From Spirochaetales bacterium (GTDB lineage Bacteria > Spirochaetota > Spirochaetia > UBA9216): DNA of 64,000 bases. How positions within the stretch are numbered: position 1 is the stretch's first letter; each line of letters starts with the position of its first letter. The DNA is taken from assembly GCA_016342585.1 (NCBI GenBank), contig JAEINK010000005.1, forward strand, positions 62,001 through 126,000. The letters are read 5' to 3'. The position numbers were made by a program, and so were the translations under genes. Below are positions 27,401-35,826 of the stretch, in pieces. The notes under the pieces were generated by a model that saw only the letters and a list, made by a program, of their open reading frames with translations, did no database searches and was not told where the DNA came from.

Positions 27401-27946
27401 GTCATCATTGTCGGTGTCGGCGAGTTCAGCTGGGGGTTCGATTTCGTCTTCGGGGATTTCATCAAGGTCATCAAGGTCATCAAGGTCATCAAGGTCATCA
27501 AGGTCATCAAGGTCATCAAGGTCATCAAGGTCATCGAGGTCATCGAGGGAAAACTCATCATCCCCTTCAGGAATCTCTACAGGTTCTGAAACTCCAGATA
27601 TGTCATCAAATGAAAAATCATCGGCAGCCGGGTCCTCTATTTCATCCGGAGATCTTCCCAGCTCATCAGAAATCTCATCAAGAGAGAACTCATCCGCAGG
27701 AACCTCTTCATAGGAGAGGTCCTCATCATCAAGGTTGAAGTCGGTAATGGAATCCACATCGGGATCAGACATAGAGTCCGATCCGGGATCCTCATCCGAA
27801 AAGAGTCTGCTGATATCATCGGGAACACCAGCCTCTTCAGGCATGACATCCTCTATCACCTGACCTCTTTCGGCCAGGATTGCAGGTTCATCACCAAGAG
27901 TATTGATTATAGATTTAAATTCTTCAATGTCTTTAAGATCCGGCAT
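24476..27946 (-). CDS. Giant acidic membrane-anchored TPR protein
   Basis: 1156 residues in three parts. Residues 1 to about 510 are extremely acidic and low-complexity, and contain at least seven copies of a peptide of the form [DE]-F-S-[LF]-[DE]-[DE]-[LI] spaced some 25-50 residues apart, plus a run of ten DDL units near residues 134-163. A single hydrophobic segment near residue 615 (VFLAGLAILSLLVFIIF) follows a short folded domain. The remaining 500 residues are TPR-like helical hairpins, probably outside the cytoplasm. Large TPR membrane proteins build the periplasmic flagellar collar of spirochetes, which is one possible role, but I cannot show homology. AAGGA lies only two bases before the ATG. 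Confidence 0.8.
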   Translation of the reverse strand: MPDLKDIEEFKSIINTLGDEPAILAERGQVIEDVMPEEAGVPDDISRLFSDEDPGSDSMSDPDVDSITDFNLDDEDLSYEEVPADEFSLDEISDELGRSPDEIEDPAADDFSFDDISGVSEPVEIPEGDDEFSLDDLDDLDDLDDLDDLDDLDDLDDLDDLDEIPEDEIEPPAELADTDNDDGDEFSLDDLAEPSEPESFDDDFSLEDLSDTVEPELPEEIEDLEDIEEREEIDDLDEISGLDAPSPGDDDFSFDDIMAASEPMDDSEEVAPEDTIEDDFSLDDLSDLSEQTDDESEDDNPLEELSFDDDFENDDLSSLDTIDSLEDFDTPSDLDEPVDSFESLDSDESIDSELSSLEDDDLSFDESDSESEFGLSDFGIPDEVSDESSSEDIPDDIDEFDTGFDLPDTDSTEDEEDFGFGDFAIPDETAGPADSGGENPDSDIDDFDGEDLLPVDDESMDDFDVSDFNLGDLGEQFGIDTDDMAETELGPVPSFSADIADVEEVSVAGDDDFSISDSDFERLKITLDTLPRNLKLIIEEQIGEKGLSGDSLSGVIDALVKGNSPKQIASIVGKVIGRRIEIPAQYEKLSGQHFEEERNTFAYAFKHNILPLLRVFLAGLAILSLLVFIIFRFVYTPLYANMLYRSGIKEIQAEEYAAGNAYFERAVEKWRVKGWYFTYAEEFAAEKQYPLAEQKYEELLTIYREDPEGLVDYARLESEVLGKYPQAEELLKRRLEQDAYHEETLLLRGDNFLRWGDELDPEMYEEARYHYALLLQRWGQKDIYLFRMLRYLMRMDNFPEVMRIKDAFQSNPKAKIEPDIYAELAGYMMDKGLFDQVSPVLERIREEAPSLPELYYQYGRYFRFINDSGREQTAVQTTLDLMGGENPATKNRLKILIKSHNRMGEILYEQNGYLDAEKQFQAARNRYEEALQVRRLEPDAEFGKIYANIGDLYYYIAGDFDTTLTQFELSEQNLYTTPDLRYKKGYIHYRREDYRESLLEFYSSAEGYSDNPNLLYATAAALYMRNDFFSAQGYYEHLADLLEQEKSRIDYFLLDEKREHRALIENLMVTYNNLGVTLNRLYLATGDPAKNSASLVNLTRSSEYYDFLSRDPETLNRSESMNLSFINSKNLLYPMDSYDQQIFMELPMDMDDLFFR
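27459..27548. repeat. 9-bp tandem repeat inside the acidic TPR gene
   Basis: Ten units of nine bases: eight perfect TCATCAAGG, then two TCATCGAGG (plus-strand reading). They encode Asp-Asp-Leu repeats on the minus strand. Because the unit is a multiple of three, slippage would change protein length without breaking the frame. Confidence 0.95.
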
Positions 27947-28093
27947 AGTCCTTCTATCTCTTTTAGATCTATCTAAATAGAATTTCGGTTTATTGATAAC
28001 TTTTACTTAGTGATATTTCATTTTAAATATATTGCACATGGTATTAAATAAAAACCCTCTTATGCCGAGTATATGAGAGAGGTTATTTTTAAC

Positions 28094-28798
28094 ATGAAAA
28101 AACCAGTAATAATACTCCTGATAGCAATTTTAGGCTCAGCTTTCCTCTTTTCATACGAAGGAGGCTCCAGAGATATCTATTTCAAAATCGCGGGTGCTAA
28201 AATGACCGAAGCTCCCCAGATAATGGAAAACAAATTAATTCTTCTCTACAAGCCCGATGAACCTACCCGCTTTGTAGGCGCAGCCTTTGCCCATGAGGAT
28301 TATATATCAATTCACCCGTTTAAGATTAATGAAAATGAGGTTTTTTATCTGGTATTCCCCCTCCCGGAGGATCAGGCAAGCCTCGACTACAGGTTAATCG
28401 TCGATGGACTGTGGATGGCCGACCCTTCAAACAGTAGAATTTACAGGGATACGGGAGGGATATCCATTTCAAATCTCAGCCTGCCCCCCTCCGAGACAAG
28501 GGATCTTTCCAGTCCTCAGATAAAGCAGGATGGCAGGGTTACCTTTATATTCAAAGGGAATTCCGGAGAAAAGGTCTACCTTTCGGGAAGTTTCAACCAT
28601 TGGGATCCCTTCCTCTATAGAATGTCCGAACTTTCACCCGGTTCAGGAATATACGAAATCACACTCCCTATCCGCCGGGGAATCCATTATTATCAATTCA
28701 TCTACCGGGGAGCAGCCTACACGGACCCTCAAAATCTGGATCTTTCAATGGATATTAACAATAGAGAAGTGTCGGTTCTCAACCTTACAAGCGGCTGA
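28094..28798 (+). CDS. Secreted protein with AMPK/isoamylase-type carbohydrate-binding fold
   Basis: 234 residues from ATG 28094; the ATG 21 bases upstream has no ribosome binding site, while GAGAGG lies 11 bases before this one. A signal peptide (KKPVIILLIAILGSAFLFS) is followed by two immunoglobulin-like domains. The second (KVYLSGSFNHWDPFLYRMS, then YEITLPIRRGIHYYQFIYRG) is a clear CBM48/AMPK-beta glycogen-binding type. The first is a more divergent early-set domain. No catalytic domain is attached. It may bind cell-surface glycans. Single gene, convergent with the nitrilase-fold gene. Confidence 0.75.
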   Translation: MKKPVIILLIAILGSAFLFSYEGGSRDIYFKIAGAKMTEAPQIMENKLILLYKPDEPTRFVGAAFAHEDYISIHPFKINENEVFYLVFPLPEDQASLDYRLIVDGLWMADPSNSRIYRDTGGISISNLSLPPSETRDLSSPQIKQDGRVTFIFKGNSGEKVYLSGSFNHWDPFLYRMSELSPGSGIYEITLPIRRGIHYYQFIYRGAAYTDPQNLDLSMDINNREVSVLNLTSG

Positions 28799-28857
28799 CA
28801 GAGAACTTAGATTCATAGAGACTGATAAAAACGCACGCCAAAGAGAACATCAGGAAT

Positions 28858-29832
28858 TTACCATCTCTCTAAAAGATCAAAAAAGAGAATTTCACCGGAA
28901 TCCCAGGTATTGGAATGACGAATTACGACGCTTCTATCCCCCGCTTCACTATCGTATAAGCGAAGATGATTCCCTATAAGGGAAGACTCCCCCTCCCAGA
29001 GCAGGTTCAGATAATCTCCCACGAGGCAAAGGGTCAGGCCGTAATCCACCGGCACATTCGGAAGCCGCGAAGGAAGGGCCTTTTGGAATCCCTGCCTCTG
29101 CAACTCATCAAATTCAATTCCATTCGCCTTTATATCAATCCACAGGAGAGCCGGTTTTTTGAAGACCTCTTCCCAGGACTTAAAGAAGGTATCCCGACAG
29201 ATCGTAAGGTAGATATGCTGCCCATCGATCTCAAAACCCTGAGCAAGGGAGGGATCCCCCGGGGAGAGGTTGCAGATGTCCAGCTCAAAATCGGTAAGAT
29301 AGACCTTATCCTGCGTGTAGAACAGGTCGCCCTCTGAATCAAATACCAGAGCACGATTGCGGAGTTGCCGCTCCCCCTCCCAATGGGGATAAAAGACAGT
29401 ACCGGCCACAATGGGTACAGAATACAACCAGGCTCTTTCGGACCACCGCCTGATATATTCATCGGTCTGTGTTTTCTGCCTGTAGAAAAGCTCCTCCGGG
29501 ACGGGCGCCCCCCCCAGTTCAGATGAGATTCTATAAACAACCGATTCCAGATCCGAATCCCCTGCTAAATAAGGATTATAGGGAATGAGAGTATAAAAGA
29601 CCCCGGTATACTCGGGGATAACTATCAAATCGGGATTTCCTTCCTCAAATATTTCCTCAAGAAGGGAATCTATCGCCGTCCAGAAAGCGGTCGCGGAAGA
29701 GTAGTCCTCCTGATGTATCTCCAACTGTACTGCCGCAACAGAGAAGATCTTCGAAACACCTGAAGAACCGGAAAAAAGCAGGGCCGGAAATAGAAAGATC
29801 AGAAAGGCTGCTAAAGGGATCAGTTTTCTCAT
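28858..29832 (-). CDS. Exported nitrilase-fold (carbon-nitrogen hydrolase) protein
   Basis: 324 residues. An N-terminal signal peptide (about residues 1-22) is followed by a CN-hydrolase fold with the expected triad: Glu in VIPEYTGVF, Lys in TQDKVYLTDF and Cys in YLTICRDTFF. Such enzymes hydrolyse amides or nitriles. Most are cytoplasmic, so export to the periplasm is unusual. The C-terminal motifs are divergent and the substrate is unknown. It stands alone, ending 60 bases past the carbohydrate-binding gene on the other strand. Confidence 0.75.
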   Translation of the reverse strand: MRKLIPLAAFLIFLFPALLFSGSSGVSKIFSVAAVQLEIHQEDYSSATAFWTAIDSLLEEIFEEGNPDLIVIPEYTGVFYTLIPYNPYLAGDSDLESVVYRISSELGGAPVPEELFYRQKTQTDEYIRRWSERAWLYSVPIVAGTVFYPHWEGERQLRNRALVFDSEGDLFYTQDKVYLTDFELDICNLSPGDPSLAQGFEIDGQHIYLTICRDTFFKSWEEVFKKPALLWIDIKANGIEFDELQRQGFQKALPSRLPNVPVDYGLTLCLVGDYLNLLWEGESSLIGNHLRLYDSEAGDRSVVIRHSNTWDSGEILFFDLLERW

Positions 29833-29882
29833 GCCATGAGGATACTATATCGGATTGATAAAAGGAAGAACCGGCTCTGCAA

Positions 29883-29911
29883 TTGATTTATAAGGGGATA
29901 TCCATTAACTT
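29883..29911 (+). promoter_or_regulatory. Promoter of the HAD hydrolase operon, predicted leaderless
   Basis: TTGATT (29883-29888), 17 bases, TAACTT (29906-29911). An ATG at 29912 and a second at 29918 follow; the second is exactly six bases after the -10 element and gives the expected HAD N-terminus MIDYILFDMDN. Confidence 0.5.
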
Positions 29912-29917
29912 ATGCCC

Positions 29918-30562
29918 ATGATCGATTATATACTTTTTGATATGGACAACTGCCTCTATCCGGCATCATCCGGTTTATGTTCCCGGATGGACGGACTTAT
30001 CTCCAATTTTGTGGCAGAACTCCTCTCGCTCCCTGTTAAAGAGGCTGAAAAAATGCGCAGGGAGAATGTCCTCACATATGGAACTACCCTGAAATGGCTT
30101 ACCGATTGCCATGATTTTAAAGATATTCATGAGTACAACAGGCATATCCATCCTGCGGATGTGGAAAACTATCTTAAGAAGGAGACAGGTATAAAGGAGA
30201 TGCTGGAAAGCCTTCCCTGCGGGAAAAGCGTCCTTACCAACGCCCCCCCCGTCCATGCGGACAGGGTTCTGAATTACCTGGGAATAAGTGGGCTCTTTGA
30301 TGAGGTTCTCTATCTAGGATTCTCGGGAACCATGGGGAAACCCCACAGGGAAACCTACCTCAGAGCGGCTGAAATATGCGGCTGTTCCATCGCCGACACC
30401 CTTTTTCTTGATGATGTTCCCGACTACTTAATCCCATTCCGGGATGAGGGGGGCGAAATACTCCTCGTTGACGAGACACGAAAGCATTCAGGGAGAAGTC
30501 TTCCTTCAATCACGAATATAATGGAACTGCCCGGGTACATAAAGGAGTGTTTCAATGTTTAG
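29918..30562 (+). CDS. HAD-superfamily phosphatase, pyrimidine 5'-nucleotidase-like
   Basis: 214 residues from the ATG at 29918 (29912 would add two residues). HAD motif I is FDMDNCLYP with the nucleophile and acid Asp pair. Motif II is in SVLTNAPP, motif III lysine in TMGKPHRETY, and motif IV in LFLDDVPDY. The helical cap and DMDNCLYP form resemble yeast Sdt1/Phm8-type nucleotidases. It is the first gene of a three-gene operon with overlapping ends, followed by a small membrane protein and a DMT transporter. Substrate unknown. Confidence 0.82.
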   Translation: MIDYILFDMDNCLYPASSGLCSRMDGLISNFVAELLSLPVKEAEKMRRENVLTYGTTLKWLTDCHDFKDIHEYNRHIHPADVENYLKKETGIKEMLESLPCGKSVLTNAPPVHADRVLNYLGISGLFDEVLYLGFSGTMGKPHRETYLRAAEICGCSIADTLFLDDVPDYLIPFRDEGGEILLVDETRKHSGRSLPSITNIMELPGYIKECFNV

Positions 30563-31088
30563 AATAAGCCTTACAATAACCAGAAAATCAGAGAGCATTA
30601 TGCAACTTTCCCCAGCCATACTATTTCGAATACTTTTTGGGATAATCGGGGCTGTCCTCCTCCTTGGGATCAGCCTGAACCCCGGAACAAGCATTCCGGT
30701 TATAGGTATAATCCTTATAATCATTTCATTTATTGCCGCTTTCTACGAAGAGCGATGGATCCTGAACAGGGATACAAGGATAATTGATTATAGATTCGGC
30801 CTTATCTTCCTTTGCAGGAAAGAGAGTATTCCTTTTGATGAGATCGATGAGTTCAGCTACTCCGACACAGCCGTTATAAGGAGGGACAATCCAGAGGGGA
30901 GCCACTCCATGCTCTCCAGATCCTCCATTTTCAACGGTCGTTCGGTAAAGTATTCAGTCCTCTCACTCATAACCAAAGATGGAAAAGTCAGAAACATAGA
31001 GGTTCTTAAATCCAGAAGCGGAACAGAACTCCTGGATAAAGGAACTCAGGCGGCCGGATTCTGCGGATATGAACTGAAGCGTTCATGA
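30555..31088 (+). CDS. Small membrane protein of unknown function
   Basis: 177 residues. Two hydrophobic helices (about residues 23-62: LFRILFGIIGAVLLLGISL, then VIGIILIIISFIAAFY) are followed by a cytoplasmic beta-rich domain of about 110 residues. I do not recognise a family. It begins eight bases before the HAD gene ends, behind AAGGAG, and overlaps the transporter gene by four bases. The tight spacing suggests a shared task with the DMT transporter. Confidence 0.7.
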   Translation: MFRISLTITRKSESIMQLSPAILFRILFGIIGAVLLLGISLNPGTSIPVIGIILIIISFIAAFYEERWILNRDTRIIDYRFGLIFLCRKESIPFDEIDEFSYSDTAVIRRDNPEGSHSMLSRSSIFNGRSVKYSVLSLITKDGKVRNIEVLKSRSGTELLDKGTQAAGFCGYELKRS

Positions 31089-31987
31089 CAGTAAAATCAG
31101 CCTCCGGACGGAAGGCAGAACTTCTCCTCATCCTTACCACCCTCATATGGGGAGGAACTTTTGCCGTGATAAAAAACGGTCTCTCACAGGCCTCTCCTCT
31201 GATCCTCATGGGATTCAGATTCACTCTGGCCTGCCTGGTTTTCGGGATTATCTTTCACCGCTCCTTGGGGAGGATCTCAAGGCAGGTGCTCCGTGACGGC
31301 TCTATCCTGGGCCTCCTGATGTTTATCTCTTATTCTCTTCAGACACTCGGTCTTGAGCACACCACAGCCAGCAGGTCCGGTTTTATCACCTACTCCTTCG
31401 CCCTTTTTACACCACCGCTCCAACTCCTGATCCTCAAGAGGAAACCGGCTCTGAAAAATTTAATCGGACTGATTGTCGTCTTCGGGGGGCTCTTCTTTAT
31501 TTCGAAGCCGGAAAGCGGTTCATTTAACAAGGGCGATCTGATGACCCTGATTTGCGCCATAAGCCTTGCCTTCTATGTGATTTACCTTGATCTCATGTCC
31601 AAACGGAGCAATACCTTCATGCTGACAGTCATCCAGTTTTTCATCTGCGGAGGACTCAGCTTTCTTCTCGCCCCCTTTGTTGAAAAACCGAGGCTTATTT
31701 TATCCGGCAGTTTTATCATTTCAATTTTATATCTGGGGATTTTAGGCAGTGTTGTGGGCATCGCCCTGATGATCCGATTCCAGAAGGAACTTTCACCGAC
31801 CAAGGCGGTTATTATTTATGGGCTGGAACCTCTGTTTTCGGTTATGGTTGCCATCCTCTTCCTGACAGAGCAGCTAAGCCCGGTGGAGTGGGCAGGATGT
31901 GCTCTGATTTTTATCGGAGTTCTGATTTCAGAGCTTCAATCTGATAGAATTGGCATCTTTTTAAGAAAAACTGATAAAACAGGCTAA
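31085..31987 (+). CDS. EamA/DMT-family transporter
   Basis: 300 residues with ten predicted membrane helices in two EamA repeats. TLIWGGTFAVIKNG and LGLEHTTASRSGFITY mark the first repeat, and LGILGSVVGIALMIRFQKE and YGLEPLFSVMVAILF the second. It is a drug/metabolite exporter of the inner membrane with unknown substrate. Its ATG overlaps the previous stop (ATGA). No terminator is obvious after it. Confidence 0.88.
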   Translation: MTVKSASGRKAELLLILTTLIWGGTFAVIKNGLSQASPLILMGFRFTLACLVFGIIFHRSLGRISRQVLRDGSILGLLMFISYSLQTLGLEHTTASRSGFITYSFALFTPPLQLLILKRKPALKNLIGLIVVFGGLFFISKPESGSFNKGDLMTLICAISLAFYVIYLDLMSKRSNTFMLTVIQFFICGGLSFLLAPFVEKPRLILSGSFIISILYLGILGSVVGIALMIRFQKELSPTKAVIIYGLEPLFSVMVAILFLTEQLSPVEWAGCALIFIGVLISELQSDRIGIFLRKTDKTG

Positions 31988-32058
31988 GCAGCTGGATTTC
32001 CAACCCAAAGCTTATTATATTGATATATAATGAATAGCATATACACAGGAGTTCGATA

Positions 32059-32586
32059 ATGAAAAGATTCACATTTTTTACAATGATATTAATAATCCTG
32101 ACCACCGGTGTTTTTTCACTGGCGGCGGCTGAGACCTACCCTCCCGAAGGGTGGGTTACGGATATAAACCAGGCAATGAAGATCGCACAGGAGGAGGAAA
32201 AACTGATACTTGTAAACTTTACCGGTTCCGACTGGTGTGGCTGGTGTATGAAACTCAAGGATGAAGTCTTTACAAAAAGTGCCTGGCAAGAGTTTGCTAA
32301 AGAGAATATGGTTATGCTCTTTCTCGATTTTCCTTCAGGAATAACACTTTCAGAGAACCAGCAGGTTCACAATGGAACCCTCGCCCAGGTACTGGGAGTC
32401 CGGGGCTACCCTACGTTAATCGTTCTAGAATCGGATCTTACCCCCAGGCTTCAGACAGGCTATACGGGTATGGGCCCCTCAGAGTATGCGGCTCATGTCG
32501 CAAATGATATCAATATCACCCCCGATAGTGCAGCGGCCGTAGGAGCCGAATTAAACAGGGTTGTAAAACTGCTTCCCAAACTATAA
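32059..32586 (+). CDS. Exported thioredoxin-fold protein with CGWC motif
   Basis: 175 residues. Signal peptide (about 1-22), then a thioredoxin-like domain with WCGWCMKLKDEVF as the redox motif and the cis-proline region VRGYPTLIVLE. It resembles DUF255/thioredoxin_7 proteins, which reduce or rearrange disulfides outside the cytoplasm. A CAGGAG ribosome binding site lies before the ATG. It is monocistronic, ending at a bidirectional terminator shared with oppF. Confidence 0.82.
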   Translation: MKRFTFFTMILIILTTGVFSLAAAETYPPEGWVTDINQAMKIAQEEEKLILVNFTGSDWCGWCMKLKDEVFTKSAWQEFAKENMVMLFLDFPSGITLSENQQVHNGTLAQVLGVRGYPTLIVLESDLTPRLQTGYTGMGPSEYAAHVANDINITPDSAAAVGAELNRVVKLLPKL

Positions 32587-32669
32587 ATCTTATATAGACA
32601 TAAAATGAATTGACCTGCCCGACGGTTATATCAGGCGTGATTTCCCCCATTAGCAGGGAGCATAAAAAA

Positions 32670-32693
32670 GGCTGATCGGATTCCCGATCAGCC
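32670..32693. terminator. Bidirectional terminator between the thioredoxin gene and oppF
   Basis: A 10-bp perfect stem, GGCTGATCGG with CCGATCAGCC, and a four-base loop. T-rich runs are found on both sides (CTATTTT on plus, TTTTTTATG on minus). Confidence 0.88.
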
Positions 32694-32722
32694 TCTATTT
32701 TCAAATTATTACTTATAAAAAA

Positions 32723-33736
32723 TTATTTCTCATGCAGAAAACAGGCAACCTGATGATCTTCGGTTATTTCAGTCAGTACCGGCATCTCCTTCTTACACCT
32801 GTCCATCGCCCGGGGACATCTTTCATAAAAAGCACATCCGGGCCGCTGGATATCGGGAGAAGGAACATCACCAGTTAAAATAATCCTCTTCCTGTTCTTC
32901 TCAACTTCCGGATCCGGGATGGGAACAGCGGAAAGAAGAGCCTCTGTATAAGGATGAAGAGGATTGCTATAGAGATCTGTAGACCTGGATATCTCAACGA
33001 TTTTTCCAAGATACATAACGGCAATCCTGTCACTTATATGTTCGATAACCGCCAAATCGTGGGCGATAAAAAGGTATGAAAGGTTAAACTCGATCTGAAG
33101 GTCCTTGAGCAGGTTAAGAATCTGAGACTGGATAGAAACATCCAGTGCACTTACAGGTTCATCGGCAAGGATCAGTTTCGGGTTCAGGGAGAGAGCCCTT
33201 GCCACACCGATTCGCTGACGCTGACCACCGGAAAACTCATGGGGATATCTATTCCTGAAATGCTTGGAAAGACCTACTTTTTCCATAAGCTCTTCAACCC
33301 GTTCGGTAATCTGAACCTTGGTTATTTCCAGCATTCCGCGCTTTTTGTAAATCTGCATGGGTTCTGCAATAATGTTACCAGCCGTCATTCTGGGATTCAG
33401 GGATGCATAGGGATCCTGAAAGATCATCTGCATATCCTGGCGGGCAGCAAGGAGTTCATGCCCTGTCTTCCCCGCAATATTCTGCCCTTCGAAAAGGACT
33501 TCGCCACCTGTGGGTGTATGTAGCTGGGCTATAGCCCGGGCGGTAGTTGATTTTCCACAGCCGGACTCACCAACAAGCCCAAGGGTTTCGCCCTGGTTGA
33601 GGGTGAAGTTAACACCGTCTACGGCATATACATTACCAACATGCTTCTTAAACAATCCCCCGTAAATAGGGAAATGCATCTGAAGGTTTTTAACCTCCAG
33701 CAATGGTGCCTTATCAGCCTTAATTTTATCTGCCAT
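32723..33736 (-). CDS. oppF: Oligopeptide ABC transporter ATPase OppF
   Basis: 337 residues. Walker A GESGCGKST, signature SGGQRQRIGVARAL, Walker B LILADEPVSALD, and the C-terminal oligopeptide extension with a cysteine-bearing motif (RPGCAFYERCPRAMDRC) are all present. It is the second ATPase of the importer and abuts oppD with no gap. The operon order is oppB, oppC, oppD, oppF. Confidence 0.93.
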   Translation of the reverse strand: MADKIKADKAPLLEVKNLQMHFPIYGGLFKKHVGNVYAVDGVNFTLNQGETLGLVGESGCGKSTTARAIAQLHTPTGGEVLFEGQNIAGKTGHELLAARQDMQMIFQDPYASLNPRMTAGNIIAEPMQIYKKRGMLEITKVQITERVEELMEKVGLSKHFRNRYPHEFSGGQRQRIGVARALSLNPKLILADEPVSALDVSIQSQILNLLKDLQIEFNLSYLFIAHDLAVIEHISDRIAVMYLGKIVEISRSTDLYSNPLHPYTEALLSAVPIPDPEVEKNRKRIILTGDVPSPDIQRPGCAFYERCPRAMDRCKKEMPVLTEITEDHQVACFLHEK

Positions 33737-34720
33737 CTATTCACCCTCCTTGAAAAGCCAGCACCTGACTTCCCGTTCATCGCTCAACGCTTTCACGGGG
33801 GGGTACTTTGATTTACAGACCTCCATTGCCTTATCGCAACGGGGATAGAAAGGACAGCATTCGGGTAAATCGATAACATTTGGCGGCTGGCCGTCTATGG
33901 AAAAAAGTCGTTCCTGGCTTGGCTGATCCAACCTGGGAACGGATTTGATTAAACCTTGTGTATAAGGGTGCTTCGGGTCTCCGAAGATCTCCACATTTGT
34001 TCCCTTTTCAACAAGCTGACCGGCATACATGACAACAACCCGGTCACACATCCCCGCCACAACACCAAGATCATGGGTAATCATCATAACAGCCGTTCCA
34101 AGCCTGCTGCTGAGGTCCTGGATGAGTTCCAGAATCTGGGCCTGAATAGTAACATCCAGAGCGGAAGTAGGCTCATCGGCGATGAGAATTTCAGGGTCAC
34201 AGCTCAATGCCATGGCTATCATTACCCTCTGCCGCATACCACCGGAAAACTGGTGAGGATAGTTATTAATCTTCTCGGCGGGGTTGGGGATACCAACCAG
34301 CTCGAGCATCTCGACGGCCCTCGCCCTGGCGGCAGCTTTATCAACCTTCTTATGCAGAACAATGGTTTCTATCATCTGTGTGGCAATCCTTAAAAAAGGA
34401 TTAAGGCTGGTCATGGGATCCTGAAAGATCATGGAGATCTTATTCCCCCGGATCTTGCGCATCTCTGCTTCAGATTTTTCCAGGATATTCTCACCATCCA
34501 TCATGGCTGTTCCTGCCATGATTTTTCCGGGAGGAGAAGGAATCAGTTTCATAACCGAAAGGTTGGTTACCGATTTACCTGATCCCGATTCACCAACAAG
34601 GCCAAGGGTCTCCCCTTTTCGAAGATTGTATGAAACTCCGTCTACCGCCTTTACGACGCCATCATCCGTATTAAAATAGGTCTTAAGACCTTTTACTTCT
34701 AAAATAATATCATTATTCAT
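33737..34720 (-). CDS. oppD: Oligopeptide ABC transporter ATPase OppD
   Basis: 327 residues. Walker [10 protein letters not shown], signature [14 protein letters not shown], Walker [13 protein letters not shown], and the C-terminal [15 protein letters not shown] motif typical of OppD/DppD. It pairs with OppF to drive peptide import. It begins 11 bases after oppC. Confidence 0.93.
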   Translation of the reverse strand: MNNDIILEVKGLKTYFNTDDGVVKAVDGVSYNLRKGETLGLVGESGSGKSVTNLSVMKLIPSPPGKIMAGTAMMDGENILEKSEAEMRKIRGNKISMIFQDPMTSLNPFLRIATQMIETIVLHKKVDKAAARARAVEMLELVGIPNPAEKINNYPHQFSGGMRQRVMIAMALSCDPEILIADEPTSALDVTIQAQILELIQDLSSRLGTAVMMITHDLGVVAGMCDRVVVMYAGQLVEKGTNVEIFGDPKHPYTQGLIKSVPRLDQPSQERLFSIDGQPPNVIDLPECCPFYPRCDKAMEVCKSKYPPVKALSDEREVRCWLFKEGE

Positions 34721-34731
34721 GTTTTCGACCC

Positions 34732-35814
34732 CTACATCTTATTCTTGCTTTGGGGATCGAGTGCATCCCGTAATCCGTCTCCGAAGAAATTCATCGAAAA
34801 CATGAAAAAACTCATGGCAACCGCAGGGAACCATAATAACCAGGGGTAAGTGACCATAGCGGTAACTCCATCCTGAATAAGAACACCCCAGGAGGTGAAC
34901 GGCGCCTGAACACCAAGACCAAGATATGAAAGAAAGGCTTCTAACATTATGAATGAAGGAACCCTCAAGGTAGTATAGATAACAATCACACCAGCCGTAT
35001 TGGGAACGAGGTGTTTAAAAACTATTCTCCAGGTTCCGGCTCCGGCAGCCTTGGCAGCCTCTACAAACTCAGAGTTTTTAAGGGAGATAATCTGTCCTCG
35101 TACAACTCTGCAGACCGTAAGCCAGCTTACAATAGCAAGAGCAAAAAAGAGATTACTCATACTTTTTCCGAAAATGGCCATAAAAATAATGACCAGAAGC
35201 ATATATGGAAGAGAGTACATGATATCTACAAAACGCATCATGAATGCATCAAAACTGCCGCCAATATAACCGGAAAGGGCTCCCAGGATAACACCTATGA
35301 GTACCGATGTTATGGCACCAATAAGACCGATCAGAATGGAAACCTGGCCGCCATATATAATTCTTGAAAGAAGGTCCCGCCCAAGAGAGTCGGTTCCCCA
35401 CCGGTAAACACGATTATGTACAAGGACCTCTTCACCAGAAAGAAGAACCCTCGTTTCGGTCTCTATTCTGGTTTTGAGATCTGCAAGTATATCAATTTCT
35501 ACCTGGCTCAGCTCCCGCCCCTCTTTTTCGGCTAACCGATTGGTCAGATCAGCCTTCCGCTCATACATAATCTCCCCGGCGGTTCTATTTGAAGGAGGAA
35601 AATACTGATGTTCAAGAACTTGTTGTTTGTACGAATAAATGGGCAGGAGAGGCGCTGACATACTGACTACTATGTAAAAAATAATCAGAAACATTCCACC
35701 CATGGCCATTTTATTTTTCTTAAGTCTTCTCCAGGCATCCTGCCAGAGACTTACACCTTTTACCGGCTGATTAAGCTCGTTAACCTGCACGGCCGCTTTA
35801 TCTGTTGTTGACAT
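34732..35814 (-). CDS. oppC: Oligopeptide ABC transporter permease OppC with enlarged external loop
   Basis: 360 residues, some 55 more than usual for OppC. The extra residues lie between the first membrane helix (about 36-56) and the conserved DSLGRDLLSRIIYGG motif, and form a charged, helical external loop. The permease core with five further helices and the EAA loop (EFVEAAKAAGAGTWRIVFKH) is normal. It pairs with OppB. The loop may shape binding-protein docking, since no oppA is encoded here. Confidence 0.92.
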   Translation of the reverse strand: MSTTDKAAVQVNELNQPVKGVSLWQDAWRRLKKNKMAMGGMFLIIFYIVVSMSAPLLPIYSYKQQVLEHQYFPPSNRTAGEIMYERKADLTNRLAEKEGRELSQVEIDILADLKTRIETETRVLLSGEEVLVHNRVYRWGTDSLGRDLLSRIIYGGQVSILIGLIGAITSVLIGVILGALSGYIGGSFDAFMMRFVDIMYSLPYMLLVIIFMAIFGKSMSNLFFALAIVSWLTVCRVVRGQIISLKNSEFVEAAKAAGAGTWRIVFKHLVPNTAGVIVIYTTLRVPSFIMLEAFLSYLGLGVQAPFTSWGVLIQDGVTAMVTYPWLLWFPAVAMSFFMFSMNFFGDGLRDALDPQSKNKM

Positions 35815-35826
35815 TTTCTCGCCCCC

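Noticed and set aside
27459-27548. Regular repeats that might be taken for a CRISPR array
   Set aside because: Units are nine bases with no spacers and lie within a coding frame.
26250-27713. Plus-strand serine-rich ORF of 487 codons
   Set aside because: It is the mirror of the acidic repeat region of the TPR gene; repeats rich in Asp and Glu codons read as Ser-rich in antisense. It has no ribosome binding site.
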